From: Sphingorhabdus sp. Alg239-R122
GTDB lineage: Bacteria > Pseudomonadota > Alphaproteobacteria > Sphingomonadales > Sphingomonadaceae
Length of the DNA: 64,000 nt
Direction of reading: 5' to 3'
Assembly: GCF_900537065.1 (NCBI RefSeq)
Contig: NZ_UNRC01000005.1
Coordinates: forward strand, 1-64,000
The notes under the pieces were generated by a model, which was not told the origin of the DNA, did no database searches, and was given only the letters and a program-made list of their open reading frames with translations. This document shows, in pieces, positions 44,500-55,699 of the stretch. Numbering within the stretch: position 1 is the stretch's first letter; every line of letters starts with the position of its first letter. The translations under genes and the position numbers were made by a program.

Positions 44500-47421
44500 T
44501 CAGCCCTTTCTCTGACGACGTATTTCTTTGCGGACGCTATGTCCCAGCGCATCTGCGACCAGCGCGCCCTGTTCGGATAGGTGGCGTTTGGCATAACCGG
44601 TTGCGGGCGATGCCGATGCGGCGCGTCCGGCATAGCGCGGACGCTGCGGCTTCAATTTGGCTTTGACCATGCATTCTTCAATGCATGGCTCGACAAATGT
44701 CCATGCGCCATTATTTTTCGGTTCTTCCTGCGCCCAGACGACTTCTTCCAAATTGGTCATGCGCTTCATCCGTTTGACCAGCGGTTCGCCGGGGAAGGGA
44801 TAAATTTGCTCAATACGGACGATGGAAATGTCGGTATCGCCTGCGGCATCGCGCGCTTCCATAAGGTCATATGCGACCTTGCCCGAACACAAAATGAGGC
44901 GTTTAATGTCTTTGTCCGCTGGTGGGTTCCTATCGGATTTAATCCGCATGAAGTGACTGGTGCCGATAAAATCTTCGGTTTCCGAAACAGCCATTTTGTG
45001 GCGCAACAGCGACTTGGGTGTCATTATAATCAGCGGTTTGCGGAAGTTACGGTGCATTTGCCGGCGCAGCACATGGTAGTAATTAGCAGGTGTGGTGATG
45101 TTGCATACTTGCATATTATCATCGGCGCATAGCTGTAGAAAACGTTCTAGCCGTGCCGAGCTATGCTCTGGCCCCTGACCTTCATAACCATGAGGAAGCA
45201 GCATGACGAGGCCGTTGGCGCGTAGCCATTTGGATTCGCCCGATGCGATAAACTGGTCGATCATAATCTGCGCACCATTGGCAAAATCGCCAAATTGCGC
45301 TTCCCATAGCACCAGCGTTTTCGGGTCGGCCAGTGCATAGCCATATTCAAAACCCAGCACGCCATATTCGGATAGCGGGCTATCGAGTACTTCAAAGTTG
45401 CCATGTGGAACTTGTTCGAGCGGCACATAACGCGCCTCTGTTTTCTGATCGACCCATACGGCATGACGCTGGCTAAATGTACCGCGTCCGCTGTCTTGAC
45501 CGGACAGACGAACATTATAGCCTTCGCTGACAAGCGAGCCGTAAGCCAGCGCTTCGGCGGTTGCCCAGTCAAAACCTTCGCCGTTTTCAAACATTTTCGC
45601 CTTGGCGGCGATAATGCGTTTCAATGTGTTATGAACATTGTGTTCTTCAGGAACAGTCGTCAGCGTGCGCCCCAGACTATCGAACAGTTTTTTGTCGATA
45701 CCCGTTTCGGTATTGCGCCGCGCCGTTTCAGGGCTGGCAGGTTTATGTAACCCTGACCATTGGCCGCTAAACCAGTCGGCTTTATTGGGTTCATAATCCT
45801 TGGCACTGTCAAATTCATTTTGCAGCTGGGCTGTGAAATCATCCTCGGTCTGCTTGACCCAGGCACCATCAATAACGCCTTCTTTGGCAAGTCGCGCACC
45901 ATATATTTTGCTGACATGCGGGTGTTTTTTGATTTCATCATACATCAGCGGCTGTGTGAATTTGGGTTCATCGCCTTCATTATGGCCATAACGGCGGTAA
46001 CACCACATATCGATCACAATATCACGGCCAAAACGCTGGCGAAAATCAATTGCAATCTTGCAGGCAAATGTCACTGCTTCGGGATCATCGCCGTTGACGT
46101 GGATGATCGGCGCCTGCACGCCTTTGGCAACATCGGACGGATAGGGTGATGACCGCGCGAACTGCGGGCTGGTCGTGAAGCCGACCTGATTGTTAATCAC
46201 AAAGTGAATGCAGCCACCGGTATTATATCCGCGAATGCCGGAAAAACCGAGGCATTCCCATACGATACCTTGTCCCGCAAAAGCTGCATCACCGTGTAGC
46301 AACACAGGCAAGACCTGGTCGTGTTCTTCCAGATCATCACGCAAAACTTGCTGCGCGCGGACTTTGCCGAGGACCACTGGATCAACAGCCTCAAGGTGAG
46401 ACGGGTTGGGGACCAGCGACATGTGTACGCTAATGCCGTCAAACTCGCGGTCGGTGGAGGTGCCGAGGTGATATTTCACATCGCCCGAACCACCCACGTC
46501 ATCGGGGTTGGCGGAGCCACCGGAAAATTCGTGGAAGATAACGTGATATGGCTTGGCCATCACATTGGCGAGCACGTTCAGGCGGCCACGGTGCGCCATG
46601 CCGAACACGATTTCCTGCACGCCGTACTGGCCGCCATATTTGATAACGGCTTCCAGTGCAGGCACCATGGATTCGCCGCCATCCAGGCCAAAACGCTTGG
46701 TGCCGACATATTTTTTGGCGAGGAAGTTTTCAAACTGCTCGGCTTCGATGACTTTGCTCAGTATGGCTTTCTTGCCAAGCTCGGTAAATTCCACCGTAGC
46801 TTTGCTGCCTTCCATGCGTTCCTGAAAGAATACGCGCTCTTCCAGATCGGAAATATGCATATATTCCAGACCGATATTGCCGCAATAATTGGCACGTAAC
46901 TGATCGACAAGCTCCCTTACGGTCGCTGTTTCCAACCCCATCGTGCCGCCCAGATAGACTTTCTTGTCCAGATTTTTATCGGAAAAACCATGATATTCCG
47001 GCGTCAAGTCTGCCGGGAGTTCGCGGGTAGAACGGCCCAGCGGATCAAGGTCCGCCGCCAGATGTCCGCGCACCCGGTAGGTGCGGATCAACATCATGGC
47101 ACGGATTGAATCCCCGGCAGCTTCGGCAATGCTGCCCGTGTCGAGTGCGGCCGCAACCTTGCCTTTGCCTTTGGATTGCGCTTTCGGCTCTGGCTCCATG
47201 CGCGTCGGGTCGAGCGCGGATGTGAGATCGTCACTGTCATTCAAAGGCCAGTGTGACCGCTGCCAGCTCGGTCCGCTTGCGGCGTCTTCAAGGCCTACAA
47301 ACCATTGCTGCCACTTGGCGTCGACGCTGCCAGGATTGTCCCGGTACTGCCGATAGAGTGATTCCACGAAAGAAGGGCTTACACCCTCCAGATCATCGAA
47401 ATCCTGACCTTCAAAACCCAT
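44500..47421 (-). CDS. sucA: 2-oxoglutarate dehydrogenase E1 component
   Basis: This 973-aa thiamine-diphosphate enzyme decarboxylates 2-oxoglutarate. The N-terminal helical segment has [20 protein letters not shown]. The ThDP site shows [14 protein letters not shown] and [21 protein letters not shown]; substrate-site histidines are in [18 protein letters not shown]. It is full length. It lies 46 bases after sucD and 8 before sucB. Confidence 0.98.
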   Translation of the reverse strand: MGFEGQDFDDLEGVSPSFVESLYRQYRDNPGSVDAKWQQWFVGLEDAASGPSWQRSHWPLNDSDDLTSALDPTRMEPEPKAQSKGKGKVAAALDTGSIAEAAGDSIRAMMLIRTYRVRGHLAADLDPLGRSTRELPADLTPEYHGFSDKNLDKKVYLGGTMGLETATVRELVDQLRANYCGNIGLEYMHISDLEERVFFQERMEGSKATVEFTELGKKAILSKVIEAEQFENFLAKKYVGTKRFGLDGGESMVPALEAVIKYGGQYGVQEIVFGMAHRGRLNVLANVMAKPYHVIFHEFSGGSANPDDVGGSGDVKYHLGTSTDREFDGISVHMSLVPNPSHLEAVDPVVLGKVRAQQVLRDDLEEHDQVLPVLLHGDAAFAGQGIVWECLGFSGIRGYNTGGCIHFVINNQVGFTTSPQFARSSPYPSDVAKGVQAPIIHVNGDDPEAVTFACKIAIDFRQRFGRDIVIDMWCYRRYGHNEGDEPKFTQPLMYDEIKKHPHVSKIYGARLAKEGVIDGAWVKQTEDDFTAQLQNEFDSAKDYEPNKADWFSGQWSGLHKPASPETARRNTETGIDKKLFDSLGRTLTTVPEEHNVHNTLKRIIAAKAKMFENGEGFDWATAEALAYGSLVSEGYNVRLSGQDSGRGTFSQRHAVWVDQKTEARYVPLEQVPHGNFEVLDSPLSEYGVLGFEYGYALADPKTLVLWEAQFGDFANGAQIMIDQFIASGESKWLRANGLVMLLPHGYEGQGPEHSSARLERFLQLCADDNMQVCNITTPANYYHVLRRQMHRNFRKPLIIMTPKSLLRHKMAVSETEDFIGTSHFMRIKSDRNPPADKDIKRLILCSGKVAYDLMEARDAAGDTDISIVRIEQIYPFPGEPLVKRMKRMTNLEEVVWAQEEPKNNGAWTFVEPCIEECMVKAKLKPQRPRYAGRAASASPATGYAKRHLSEQGALVADALGHSVRKEIRRQRKG

Positions 47422-47467
47422 ATGCTTTTCCTTTGGGTCAAATCCCCGAGAAGAGATTGCCTGGCGC

Positions 47468-48358
47468 TTACACCGTTTCTTTCAGCAGCGCGTCGAGCGT
47501 GGTGCCGAGTTCGGACGGGCTGGGCGATACGCGGATACCAGCGGCTTCCATCGCCGCAATTTTGTCTTCTGCGCCGCCTTGACCGCCGGACACAATTGCA
47601 CCGGCATGACCCATGCGGCGTCCCGGAGGCGCCGTAAGACCCGCGATAAAGCCAACCATTGGCTTGCTGCGGCCTTTTTTGGCTTCGTCGGCGATAAACT
47701 GCGCGGCTTCTTCTTCTGCGCTACCGCCGATTTCACCGATCATGATGATCGATTTGGTTTCATCGTCCGCAAGGAATAGCTCGAGCACGTCGATAAAATT
47801 GGTGCCATTCACCGGGTCACCGCCAATGCCAACCGCCGTGGTCTGGCCAAGGCCCACCGCAGTCGTCTGATGCACGGCTTCATAAGTCAGCGTACCGGAA
47901 CGTGAAACAACACCGACAGACCCTTTTTGGAAAATGCTGCCGGGCATGATGCCGATCTTGCATTCGTCAGGGGTCAGAACGCCCGGGCAGTTGGGGCCGA
48001 TAAGACGCGATTTCGAGCCTTGCAGCGCGCGTTTCACACGAACCATATCAAGCACGGGAACGCCTTCGGTAATCGCAACGATCAGCTCAATCTCTGCATC
48101 AATTGCCTCGAGGATTGAGTCCGCAGCAAATGGCGGCGGCACATAAACAACGCTGGCGGTCGCGCCGGTTGCTTCCTTGGCTTCACCCACAGTGTTAAAA
48201 TTGGGCAGCCCCAGATGCGTCGTGCCGCCTTTGCCGGGGGTCACGCCTGCAACCATCTGCGTGCCATAATCCAGCGCCTGCTGCGTGTGGAATGTACCGG
48301 TATTGCCGGTCATGCCCTGGGTTATGACTTTGGTGTTTTTGTTAATAAGGATGCTCAT
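47468..48358 (-). CDS. sucD: Succinyl-CoA ligase alpha subunit
   Basis: This 296-aa subunit binds CoA (N-terminal Rossmann domain; [22 protein letters not shown]) and carries the phosphorylated histidine in [14 protein letters not shown] near residue 250. The partner beta subunit SucC, which normally precedes it, is absent: the gene before it is mdh. It must pair with a SucC coded elsewhere. Confidence 0.97.
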   Translation of the reverse strand: MSILINKNTKVITQGMTGNTGTFHTQQALDYGTQMVAGVTPGKGGTTHLGLPNFNTVGEAKEATGATASVVYVPPPFAADSILEAIDAEIELIVAITEGVPVLDMVRVKRALQGSKSRLIGPNCPGVLTPDECKIGIMPGSIFQKGSVGVVSRSGTLTYEAVHQTTAVGLGQTTAVGIGGDPVNGTNFIDVLELFLADDETKSIIMIGEIGGSAEEEAAQFIADEAKKGRSKPMVGFIAGLTAPPGRRMGHAGAIVSGGQGGAEDKIAAMEAAGIRVSPSPSELGTTLDALLKETV

Positions 48359-48383
48359 TATTATTCCTTTTCGTCACTTCGGC

Positions 48384-48443
48384 GAGCGGGAGGCACATTC
48401 CCGTGCTCCGCGTTAAACAAGAGATTCCGGATTGCGCCGGAAT
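48384..48443 (-). promoter_or_regulatory. Two hairpins in the mdh-sucD gap
   Basis: ATTCCGG / CCGGAAT (48424-48443, 6-base loop) and GAGCGGGA / TCCCGTGCTC with a two-base bulge (48384-48408) fill the 90-base gap between mdh and sucD. They may protect or terminate part of the mdh transcript. This is the place where sucC would be expected. Confidence 0.5.
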
Positions 48444-48448
48444 TGCAA

Positions 48449-49740
<1,292 letters not shown>

Positions 49741-50859
49741 CTATTCAGTCTCACTACCGTGGCCCAGTGCCAGATAGTCGTTTGACTGCATTTCCATGAG
49801 CCGCGACACGGTACGGTCAAATTCAAACCGGCCATCACCATGCGAATAGAGCGCGGCTGGCTCGGCATCTGCTGCGGCGAGCAGTTTCACCCGATATTCG
49901 TACAGAGCATCAATCAGGGTCACAAAGCGTGCGGCTTCGTTACGGTTTTCCGGTGATAGCACGGGAATGCCAACCATGATGACAGTATGAAACCGGCGGG
50001 CGATGGCCAGATAATCGGCGGCACCGCGCGCTTCACCGCATAGCCGCTTGAAAGAGAATACGGCAACTCCCTTCAGCGCGCGCGGTACATGCAAGATGCG
50101 TCCGCCTTCGACTTTCAGTTCCATTGACGGAACATTGGCCCGATCCTCGGGCGGATAGTCGGTCAGTCGAAAGAAAGCGGCGCTCAAGTCCTGTGTGGCC
50201 TGCTCTCCGTTCGGGACTAGCCATGTGTCGCTGCCCGATAGGCGCTCTAGCCGGTAATCGGTCGGACCATTAAGCGGCAATATATGCATCCGTGCTGTCA
50301 TCAGCGCGATAAAGGGCAGGAAATGCTCGCGGTTCAGCCCGTCCTTGTAAAGGTCATCTGGCGGCCGGTTCGATGTGGTCACTATGGTGACCCCCGCGTC
50401 TATAAGGGCTGTAAACAGCCGCGACATGATCATCGCATCGGCGCTGTTATTGACCACCATTTCGTCAAAAGCGAGCACGCGGACTTCCTCGGCAAGCTGC
50501 TTTGACACTGCAGTGATCGGGTCGCCTTTCTGCGTATCGCGTTCGGTGCGCAGTCGGGCATGGATGTCGAGCATGAATTCATGGAAATGCGCGCGGCGTT
50601 TGCGGGCAATATCCAGATTGTCATAGAACAGGTCCATCAGCATGGATTTGCCGCGCCCGACACCGCCCCACATATATATACCGCGCGGCGCTTCTGGTTT
50701 TCGGCCAACCAGCCGCCATAAAACGCTGCCACGCGGCGGGGCTGCTTCCAGCTTTACCTGCAACTCCCCAAGCGCCTCGACAGTGTGACGCTGGTCAGCA
50801 TCAGCGCGTAATTCTCCCGCTGCAATCAGTTCATCATAGCGGGTGACAAGGCTGCTCAT
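49741..50859 (-). CDS. zapE: Cell division ATPase ZapE (AFG1/YhcM family)
   Basis: This 372-aa AAA-like ATPase has Walker A GGVGRGKSMLMDLFYD (about 66-81) and Walker B LAFDEMVVNNSADAM. HFHEFMLDIHARLR and TSNRPPDDLYKDGLNREHFLPFI are family marks. In E. coli ZapE acts at the constricting Z-ring; the mitochondrial relative AFG1 aids turnover of respiratory subunits. It starts inside the stop of the thioesterase gene (ATGA overlap). The setting among TCA genes is common in alphaproteobacteria. Confidence 0.94.
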   Translation of the reverse strand: MSSLVTRYDELIAAGELRADADQRHTVEALGELQVKLEAAPPRGSVLWRLVGRKPEAPRGIYMWGGVGRGKSMLMDLFYDNLDIARKRRAHFHEFMLDIHARLRTERDTQKGDPITAVSKQLAEEVRVLAFDEMVVNNSADAMIMSRLFTALIDAGVTIVTTSNRPPDDLYKDGLNREHFLPFIALMTARMHILPLNGPTDYRLERLSGSDTWLVPNGEQATQDLSAAFFRLTDYPPEDRANVPSMELKVEGGRILHVPRALKGVAVFSFKRLCGEARGAADYLAIARRFHTVIMVGIPVLSPENRNEAARFVTLIDALYEYRVKLLAAADAEPAALYSHGDGRFEFDRTVSRLMEMQSNDYLALGHGSETE

Positions 50860-51338
50860 GCGCGTGGTTTTGGCGTTTTGCGGATGGTGCCGGAAAAGGC
50901 GCCGATATGATCTGTGCCCTGTACCAGCAATCCGCGCAGGAACAGCAGCCGCCCTGTTTCGCGCAAGATTTCAACCTCGGCATCCAGCGGTTCACCAATC
51001 CGTCCTGCGGCCAGAAATTGCGTGTTGAGGTCGAGCGTGACGCCGGGACCATATTGCAGGGCGCCGTGCAGCCGCGCGGCCACAAAAAACGCAATATCAA
51101 TCTGTGTCAGCATTGCGCCGCCATGCACATTATTGCCGATATTGCCCTGTAAATGTCCGGGCTCGGTGCGCACGACAGTAATGCCGTCCTGCCGCAACTT
51201 TGCCCACATGGGGCCGATCGTGCTGTTATAGCGGTCTTTTTCGCGCAATCCCCATTTCAGCCAGCCCGGGCGATCCGGGTCGGGCGAATGATCAAAGACG
51301 GTGTCGCCCTGAAGGTGATTGGGAAGATGATCGGGCAT
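50856..51338 (-). CDS. PaaI-family hotdog thioesterase
   Basis: This 160-aa protein has the hotdog acyl-CoA thioesterase core: NIGNNVHGGAMLTQIDIAFFVAARL (HGG motif before the central helix), LDLNTQFLAAGRIGEPLDAEVEILRETGRLLFLRG. The substrate is unknown. The ATG at 51338 is preferred over a TTG at 51353. It overlaps zapE by 4 bases and follows sdhB by 28, so sdhB, this gene and zapE are likely one transcript. Confidence 0.85.
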   Translation of the reverse strand: MPDHLPNHLQGDTVFDHSPDPDRPGWLKWGLREKDRYNSTIGPMWAKLRQDGITVVRTEPGHLQGNIGNNVHGGAMLTQIDIAFFVAARLHGALQYGPGVTLDLNTQFLAAGRIGEPLDAEVEILRETGRLLFLRGLLVQGTDHIGAFSGTIRKTPKPRA

Positions 51339-51366
51339 AGGCACTGATCGCAATCAGTAAGCCGGA

Positions 51367-52152
51367 TCAGATATGCCGCTCGGCGGTCATTTTCTTGATC
51401 TCGGCAATAGCCTTGGCAGGAGAAAGCCCTTTGGGGCAGACATTGGCGCAGTTCATGATGGTGTGGCAGCGATACAGGCGGAAGGGATCTTCCAGTTCAT
51501 CAAGTCGCTCACCGGTCATTTCATCGCGGCTGTCGGCTAGCCAGCGGTAAGCCTGCAGCAATATGGCAGGGCCTAGGAACTTGTCGCTGTTCCACCAGTA
51601 ACTCGGACAACTGGTCGAGCAGCAGGCGCACAGGATGCATTCATACAGCCCGTCGAGTTTCTCGCGATCTTCGGGGCTTTGCAGGCGTTCTTTGCCCGAT
51701 GGTTCGGGTGTTAGCGTCTGCAACCATGGTTTAATCGATGCATATTGCGCATAGAAGTGGGTGAAATCAGGAACCAGGTCTTTCACCACATCCATATGCG
51801 GCAGAGGTGTGATACGCACATCGCCCTTGCAATCTTCAATTGCAGTGGTGCAGGCGAGGCCGTTTTTGCCGTTAATATTCATTGAACAGGACCCGCAAAT
51901 GCCTTCACGGCAGGAACGGCGGAAAGTGAGCGTGCTGTCCTGTTCACTTTTCATTTTGATCAGTGCGTCAAGCACCATCGGTCCGCAACTTTCGGTATCG
52001 ACCTCAAACGTGTCATAACGCGGATTTTCACCGCTGTCGGGATCATAACGGTACACTTTGAATTTCTTGGTTTCTCCTGCACCATCCGCTGCCTCATGGG
52101 TTTGTCCATTCCGGCTGATTTTGCTGTTTTTCGGCAGTGTGAAAGTCGCCAT
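51367..52152 (-). CDS. sdhB: Succinate dehydrogenase iron-sulfur subunit
   Basis: This 261-aa subunit of complex II has the plant-type [2Fe-2S] cysteines in [13 protein letters not shown], and the C-terminal [4Fe-4S]/[3Fe-4S] sets in [16 protein letters not shown] and [15 protein letters not shown]. It passes electrons from the flavoprotein SdhA to ubiquinone. AAGGA precedes the ATG at 52152 (frame open to 52170). The usual sdhC-sdhD-sdhA genes are not upstream; an ATP-grasp gene is. Confidence 0.97.
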   Translation of the reverse strand: MATFTLPKNSKISRNGQTHEAADGAGETKKFKVYRYDPDSGENPRYDTFEVDTESCGPMVLDALIKMKSEQDSTLTFRRSCREGICGSCSMNINGKNGLACTTAIEDCKGDVRITPLPHMDVVKDLVPDFTHFYAQYASIKPWLQTLTPEPSGKERLQSPEDREKLDGLYECILCACCSTSCPSYWWNSDKFLGPAILLQAYRWLADSRDEMTGERLDELEDPFRLYRCHTIMNCANVCPKGLSPAKAIAEIKKMTAERHI

Positions 52153-52273
52153 TTTTTTTCCTTGCTTCAATTTCCTGCGTCAGCCGAGAGGCACTTGCAT
52201 CCTGAATAACTTAGATGGTTACAGAATTAGCGGGTCAGACTCAACGGCTTTAGTTCACTGGACTTCTGGAATA

Positions 52274-53299
52274 TTATCCTGTCTGGATCAAGCCATTGCG
52301 CCGCAAGCCTTCCGCGATGATTGTTTCCAGTAATTGTGGATGGCTCAGGCCTGCAACTGCAGCTGATTTGGCTACAACCTTTTCAGACCATAAATTGCAA
52401 TTAAGATTGATTTCGATAAAATTGATATCGCCTGTATTTCGATCCAGCCGGAATTCGATCCGGCCATAGTCAAACGGTTCAAACTCACGGGCGATTCTGG
52501 AAGCCAGTTCCTGTACCCTGGGTGCGAATTCCAGATCCTCGAATTGCTTAAGAGTCGCCTTTTCTGTGTTAGGCACCAGATCGCGTTTTTCATAATATGT
52601 CCAGAGTTTTTGCGTATCCTCACGCTCATAGATCAGCATTGGCAGGGCTTTCGGGCCATTGGCGCTAATAAACGCCGCCTGTATATCATGGCCGTCCAGA
52701 TAGGGCTCAACAATTGCATCATGACCCTGTTCGTGTATGCCCGCCACCGCGTTGGCTACGCCGGTCCAGTCAAATGCGTCGGAAATGGCCCAGCTGGCGG
52801 AAGAGGCATTTGGCTTGATTACCCAGCGTTCAGCCCTTGGACAATCGCTCTCGCTAACTGGCGCTCCACGGCGGTAGCAAAACCACGGTGCAGTTGGCAC
52901 GCCGGCTTTTTCGGATACCAGTTTGGAAACCGACTTATCGTCGCCTAAACCGCGGATGAAGGGCATCGCACCAACATAGGCAATGCGGTGCATGTTGCAC
53001 AGAAGCGGAATGAGCATTTCGCTATTCACGAACCCGCCGCGGTTGAGCAGGGGAAAGACAAAATCAACATCAGGCCGTTCGAACAGGACACTGTAATTAT
53101 CGGCTACCTGCAGGTTAATGCCAAGGCTTTCCAGGCTGGTGCGCACCTCATGATGATAGATGGCATGATTTCCATCCTCCGGATGCATTCCGCCTCCCCA
53201 TAGTGCATGTTTGGCCATGTACAGGAATTTAAGGCGCTCTTTGGATTCATCAGGAATGGTGAGGGGTTCGATGGAGGCGGGCAATGTCGAATATGCCAT
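52274..53299 (-). CDS. D-Ala-D-Ala-ligase-like ATP-grasp enzyme (paralogue A)
   Basis: This 341-aa protein has the ATP-grasp layout of Ddl ligases. DGNHAIYHHEVRTSLE (42-57) sits where Ddl has its substrate-binding EHEVS, and DFVFPLLNRGGFVNSE (79-94) where Ddl has its VFPALHG loop. The ATP lysine K162 is in WVIKPNASSASW, IVEPYLDGHD (196-205) is the second ATP-binding strand, and the metal residues E296/N298 are in FIEINLNCNLWSEKV. It should join a carboxylate to an amine via an acyl phosphate. It is clearly not Ddl itself. AAGGGG precedes the ATG. It follows the nucleotidyltransferase gene by 48 bases. Substrates are unknown. Confidence 0.8.
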   Translation of the reverse strand: MAYSTLPASIEPLTIPDESKERLKFLYMAKHALWGGGMHPEDGNHAIYHHEVRTSLESLGINLQVADNYSVLFERPDVDFVFPLLNRGGFVNSEMLIPLLCNMHRIAYVGAMPFIRGLGDDKSVSKLVSEKAGVPTAPWFCYRRGAPVSESDCPRAERWVIKPNASSASWAISDAFDWTGVANAVAGIHEQGHDAIVEPYLDGHDIQAAFISANGPKALPMLIYEREDTQKLWTYYEKRDLVPNTEKATLKQFEDLEFAPRVQELASRIAREFEPFDYGRIEFRLDRNTGDINFIEINLNCNLWSEKVVAKSAAVAGLSHPQLLETIIAEGLRRNGLIQTG

Positions 53300-53347
53300 G
53301 GTATTACCCCTTAAGATATGGCGGCGAATGGCCGTTGAAAGTGCGCG

Positions 53348-54184
53348 TCAGGATTTTGCTGTGCTGGCCTTGTCGAGTTCGTTAGAATCCAGTTTATCCA
53401 CCGTGTCTGTCAAAACCGCCTCAACAATTTTGTAAGTCCGTTCATTGTCCACGTCGATAGCTTGAGTACCATCGCTGAGCGGAAGGCGCCGTATCGCTAC
53501 GCCAAAGCGTTTCGACATGCGCCGGAATGCCTGGTCAATCGTTACCAGCCGGAACCGCATCAGGAATATGTTGAACAGGCCAAATGCCCTGACCAACCGC
53601 CCCGGATTTCCCATGAACTGGCCGCCTTCACGAAAAATATTGGCGGCATCGAGTGCCCGGTTGCTTTTCAAGCCGTAGAGATTGCAATTGGCGTACCCAC
53701 CATCGCGGAAATCATAAAATCCCCTCTGTGCGAGTGGATGGACAGCATGAATGTCGGTTTTTTCGGCCAAAGCCGCCACCGCGTCCGCCCCATTGTTCAT
53801 CATTGCCAGTGCCTGGTCAATGCTGTCATGTTTCAGCAGGACGTTATCCGCTGTGGTAACCAGATAGGGCGCTTCAGCCTGGTTGCAGCCCTTGATAACA
53901 CTGGCGGCAATATTTTCATCTGATGTGATGAACGTGATTGGCAGGTCGTCACGGGTATATTTCTCCACCGCATTGCGTATCTTTTCCTCGCCATCCGGCT
54001 CTATAAGCACATAAATTGCGCGGCATCCCTGATGGCTACTCAAAATTTCCAATATACGCTGGATAAGCGATTTACCTGCTATCGGGATCAGGCATTTATG
54101 GCTGACGTCATGGGCCTTTGCCAGTGGATTGACAACACCGGTCCGCTGAGCCGCCAGCAGGATTACATCGAATTTATTGTTCAT
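53348..54184 (-). CDS. MobA/IspD-like nucleotidyltransferase
   Basis: This 278-aa protein begins with a Rossmann-like nucleotide-binding signature in altered form: VILLAAQRTGVVNPLAKAHDVSHKCLIPIAGKSLIQRIL (R14 and K30 in the usual places). VTTADNVLLKHDSI holds the metal-binding aspartate. Enzymes of this type transfer a nucleotide from NTP to a phosphate group, giving for example CDP- or UDP-activated alcohols or sugars. It is divergent from the flippase gene and upstream of ATP-grasp paralogue A in the same transcript. AAGG precedes the ATG. Its substrate is unknown. Confidence 0.8.
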   Translation of the reverse strand: MNNKFDVILLAAQRTGVVNPLAKAHDVSHKCLIPIAGKSLIQRILEILSSHQGCRAIYVLIEPDGEEKIRNAVEKYTRDDLPITFITSDENIAASVIKGCNQAEAPYLVTTADNVLLKHDSIDQALAMMNNGADAVAALAEKTDIHAVHPLAQRGFYDFRDGGYANCNLYGLKSNRALDAANIFREGGQFMGNPGRLVRAFGLFNIFLMRFRLVTIDQAFRRMSKRFGVAIRRLPLSDGTQAIDVDNERTYKIVEAVLTDTVDKLDSNELDKASTAKS

Positions 54185-54365
54185 GGCTATGCCTTAGCCA
54201 AGCCAAGGAAAAGGTCAAGTCTACCCGCTTTCGGCTACGGACTGTTCGATAGTATCATTGTGGCTATAGCCGAATCTGTTTGCCATAGCATCTGTTGGCG
54301 GCTAGCTGCATTGGTTAGCATCCAATCCACCCGAAACTAGGATAAAACCAGACTTGCCGAGCCGG

Positions 54366-55694
54366 ATGTTCCATAGATTCAAAACAAGCGATGATACGCT
54401 GGCGCGTGTAGGTCGTAATAGTGCCTGGCTGTTTTCAAGCAAGGGCGTCAGCGCCATTTTGAGCCTCGCTTATCTGGCAATTGTCACGCGTACACTTGGC
54501 CCGGCTGGGTTTGGGGTGTTCATTCTGGTCGTAAGCGCAGGGCAGATGCTGGCAGCGCTTTTTCGGGTGCAGACATGGCAGGCGATAGTTCAGTTTGGCA
54601 CGCCGCTACTTGCGAAAAATGACCAGGCAGGCTTTAGGCAGTTGGCAAAACGCGGGTTGACCATAGAGACTGTTGGCGGTGTGTTGGCATGTCTTCTACT
54701 CTATTTTCTGTTACCTGCTGCGGCGGCACGTTTCGGTCTCACTACGGAAATAGAGCAGGGGTTGCTGATCTATGGCTTTTTCATTCTGCTTGCGATCCGC
54801 TCTACACCAACAGGAATTTTGCGTGCGCATGACCGTTTCAGGGACAATGCGTTGGGCGAAACAGCGGTGCCGGTCACACGTATGGCGGGTGCGCTGGTGC
54901 TGGTGGCTATTGGTCCCAGCATCACTGGTTTCCTGATTATCTGGGGCATTTCAGAGCTGGTAAGCACCGTATTGCTATGGGTTCTGGTCTGGCGCAGTGA
55001 TAACTCGCCGGGACAACGGGATGACATAGAAGACGAAATTGATGCGATTCAGCCAATGCCATTGAAAGGCGGACAGAGTTTTTACGGTTTTCTGGCAGCA
55101 ACCAACTTTTCCCACCTGCTTACGACCACAAGAGAGCGTTTCGTGGTGATTATAGTCGGCCTGTTTGTCGGTGCGTCCGCAGCAGGCCTGTTCCGGCTTG
55201 CTGATCAGCTTGCCAACAGCATTAACCGGCTGACAGAAGTGTTCGCACGGCCGATGTTCGCAGAATTATCTCGTCTTTACGGACAAAGCGAGAAAGCGGA
55301 GTTACAGAGTCTGTTTTTCCGTTCTTTGCGTATTTCAGCAATTTCGGGTGCGGTAATCTTTACTGTTCTGATATTGGCTGGAAAACATATCATTTACATC
55401 ATGTCAGGTCCCGAATTTGTTGATGCCTACCCATTATTGTTGCTGCTTGCAGGAGCGACAATTATCGGATTGGTGGCCGTGGGCCTTGAGCCTTTGCTGC
55501 AGGCGGCCCACCGGGCAGCAGGCGCGTTTGTCATCCGCCTGCTGTCACTGACTGTATTGGGTGGGCTGTTATATTGGTTGCTGCCGCTTTATGGCGTCCA
55601 AGGCGCTGCTCTAGCGATGCTGGTATCAGCCGTCGTAACCGCTTTCCTGCTTTTGCTGATGGGGTCAAAAGTGCTGCGTGACCTGCGCAAATAG
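54366..55694 (+). CDS. MOP-superfamily oligosaccharide/lipid flippase (Wzx-like)
   Basis: This 442-aa polytopic protein has about 12-14 membrane segments and begins with the typical SAWLFSSKGVSAILSLAYLAIVTRTLGPAGFGVFILV. GASAAGLFRLADQLANSINRLTEVFARPMFAELSRLYG is the matching repeat in the second half. Relatives flip lipid-linked oligosaccharides across the inner membrane. A TTG at 54354 is in frame; the ATG at 54366 is preferred. It lies between the two ATP-grasp genes and is convergent with paralogue B (5-base gap), so it probably exports the product of this cluster. Confidence 0.85.
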   Translation: MFHRFKTSDDTLARVGRNSAWLFSSKGVSAILSLAYLAIVTRTLGPAGFGVFILVVSAGQMLAALFRVQTWQAIVQFGTPLLAKNDQAGFRQLAKRGLTIETVGGVLACLLLYFLLPAAAARFGLTTEIEQGLLIYGFFILLAIRSTPTGILRAHDRFRDNALGETAVPVTRMAGALVLVAIGPSITGFLIIWGISELVSTVLLWVLVWRSDNSPGQRDDIEDEIDAIQPMPLKGGQSFYGFLAATNFSHLLTTTRERFVVIIVGLFVGASAAGLFRLADQLANSINRLTEVFARPMFAELSRLYGQSEKAELQSLFFRSLRISAISGAVIFTVLILAGKHIIYIMSGPEFVDAYPLLLLLAGATIIGLVAVGLEPLLQAAHRAAGAFVIRLLSLTVLGGLLYWLLPLYGVQGAALAMLVSAVVTAFLLLLMGSKVLRDLRK

Positions 55695-55699
55695 CTGCT

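Noticed and set aside
52274-53299. Calling the ATP-grasp proteins Ddl for peptidoglycan synthesis
   Set aside because: The ATP-binding parts match, but the D-Ala site residues and the E-V-N-x-x-P-G end differ, and the neighbours are not mur/fts genes.
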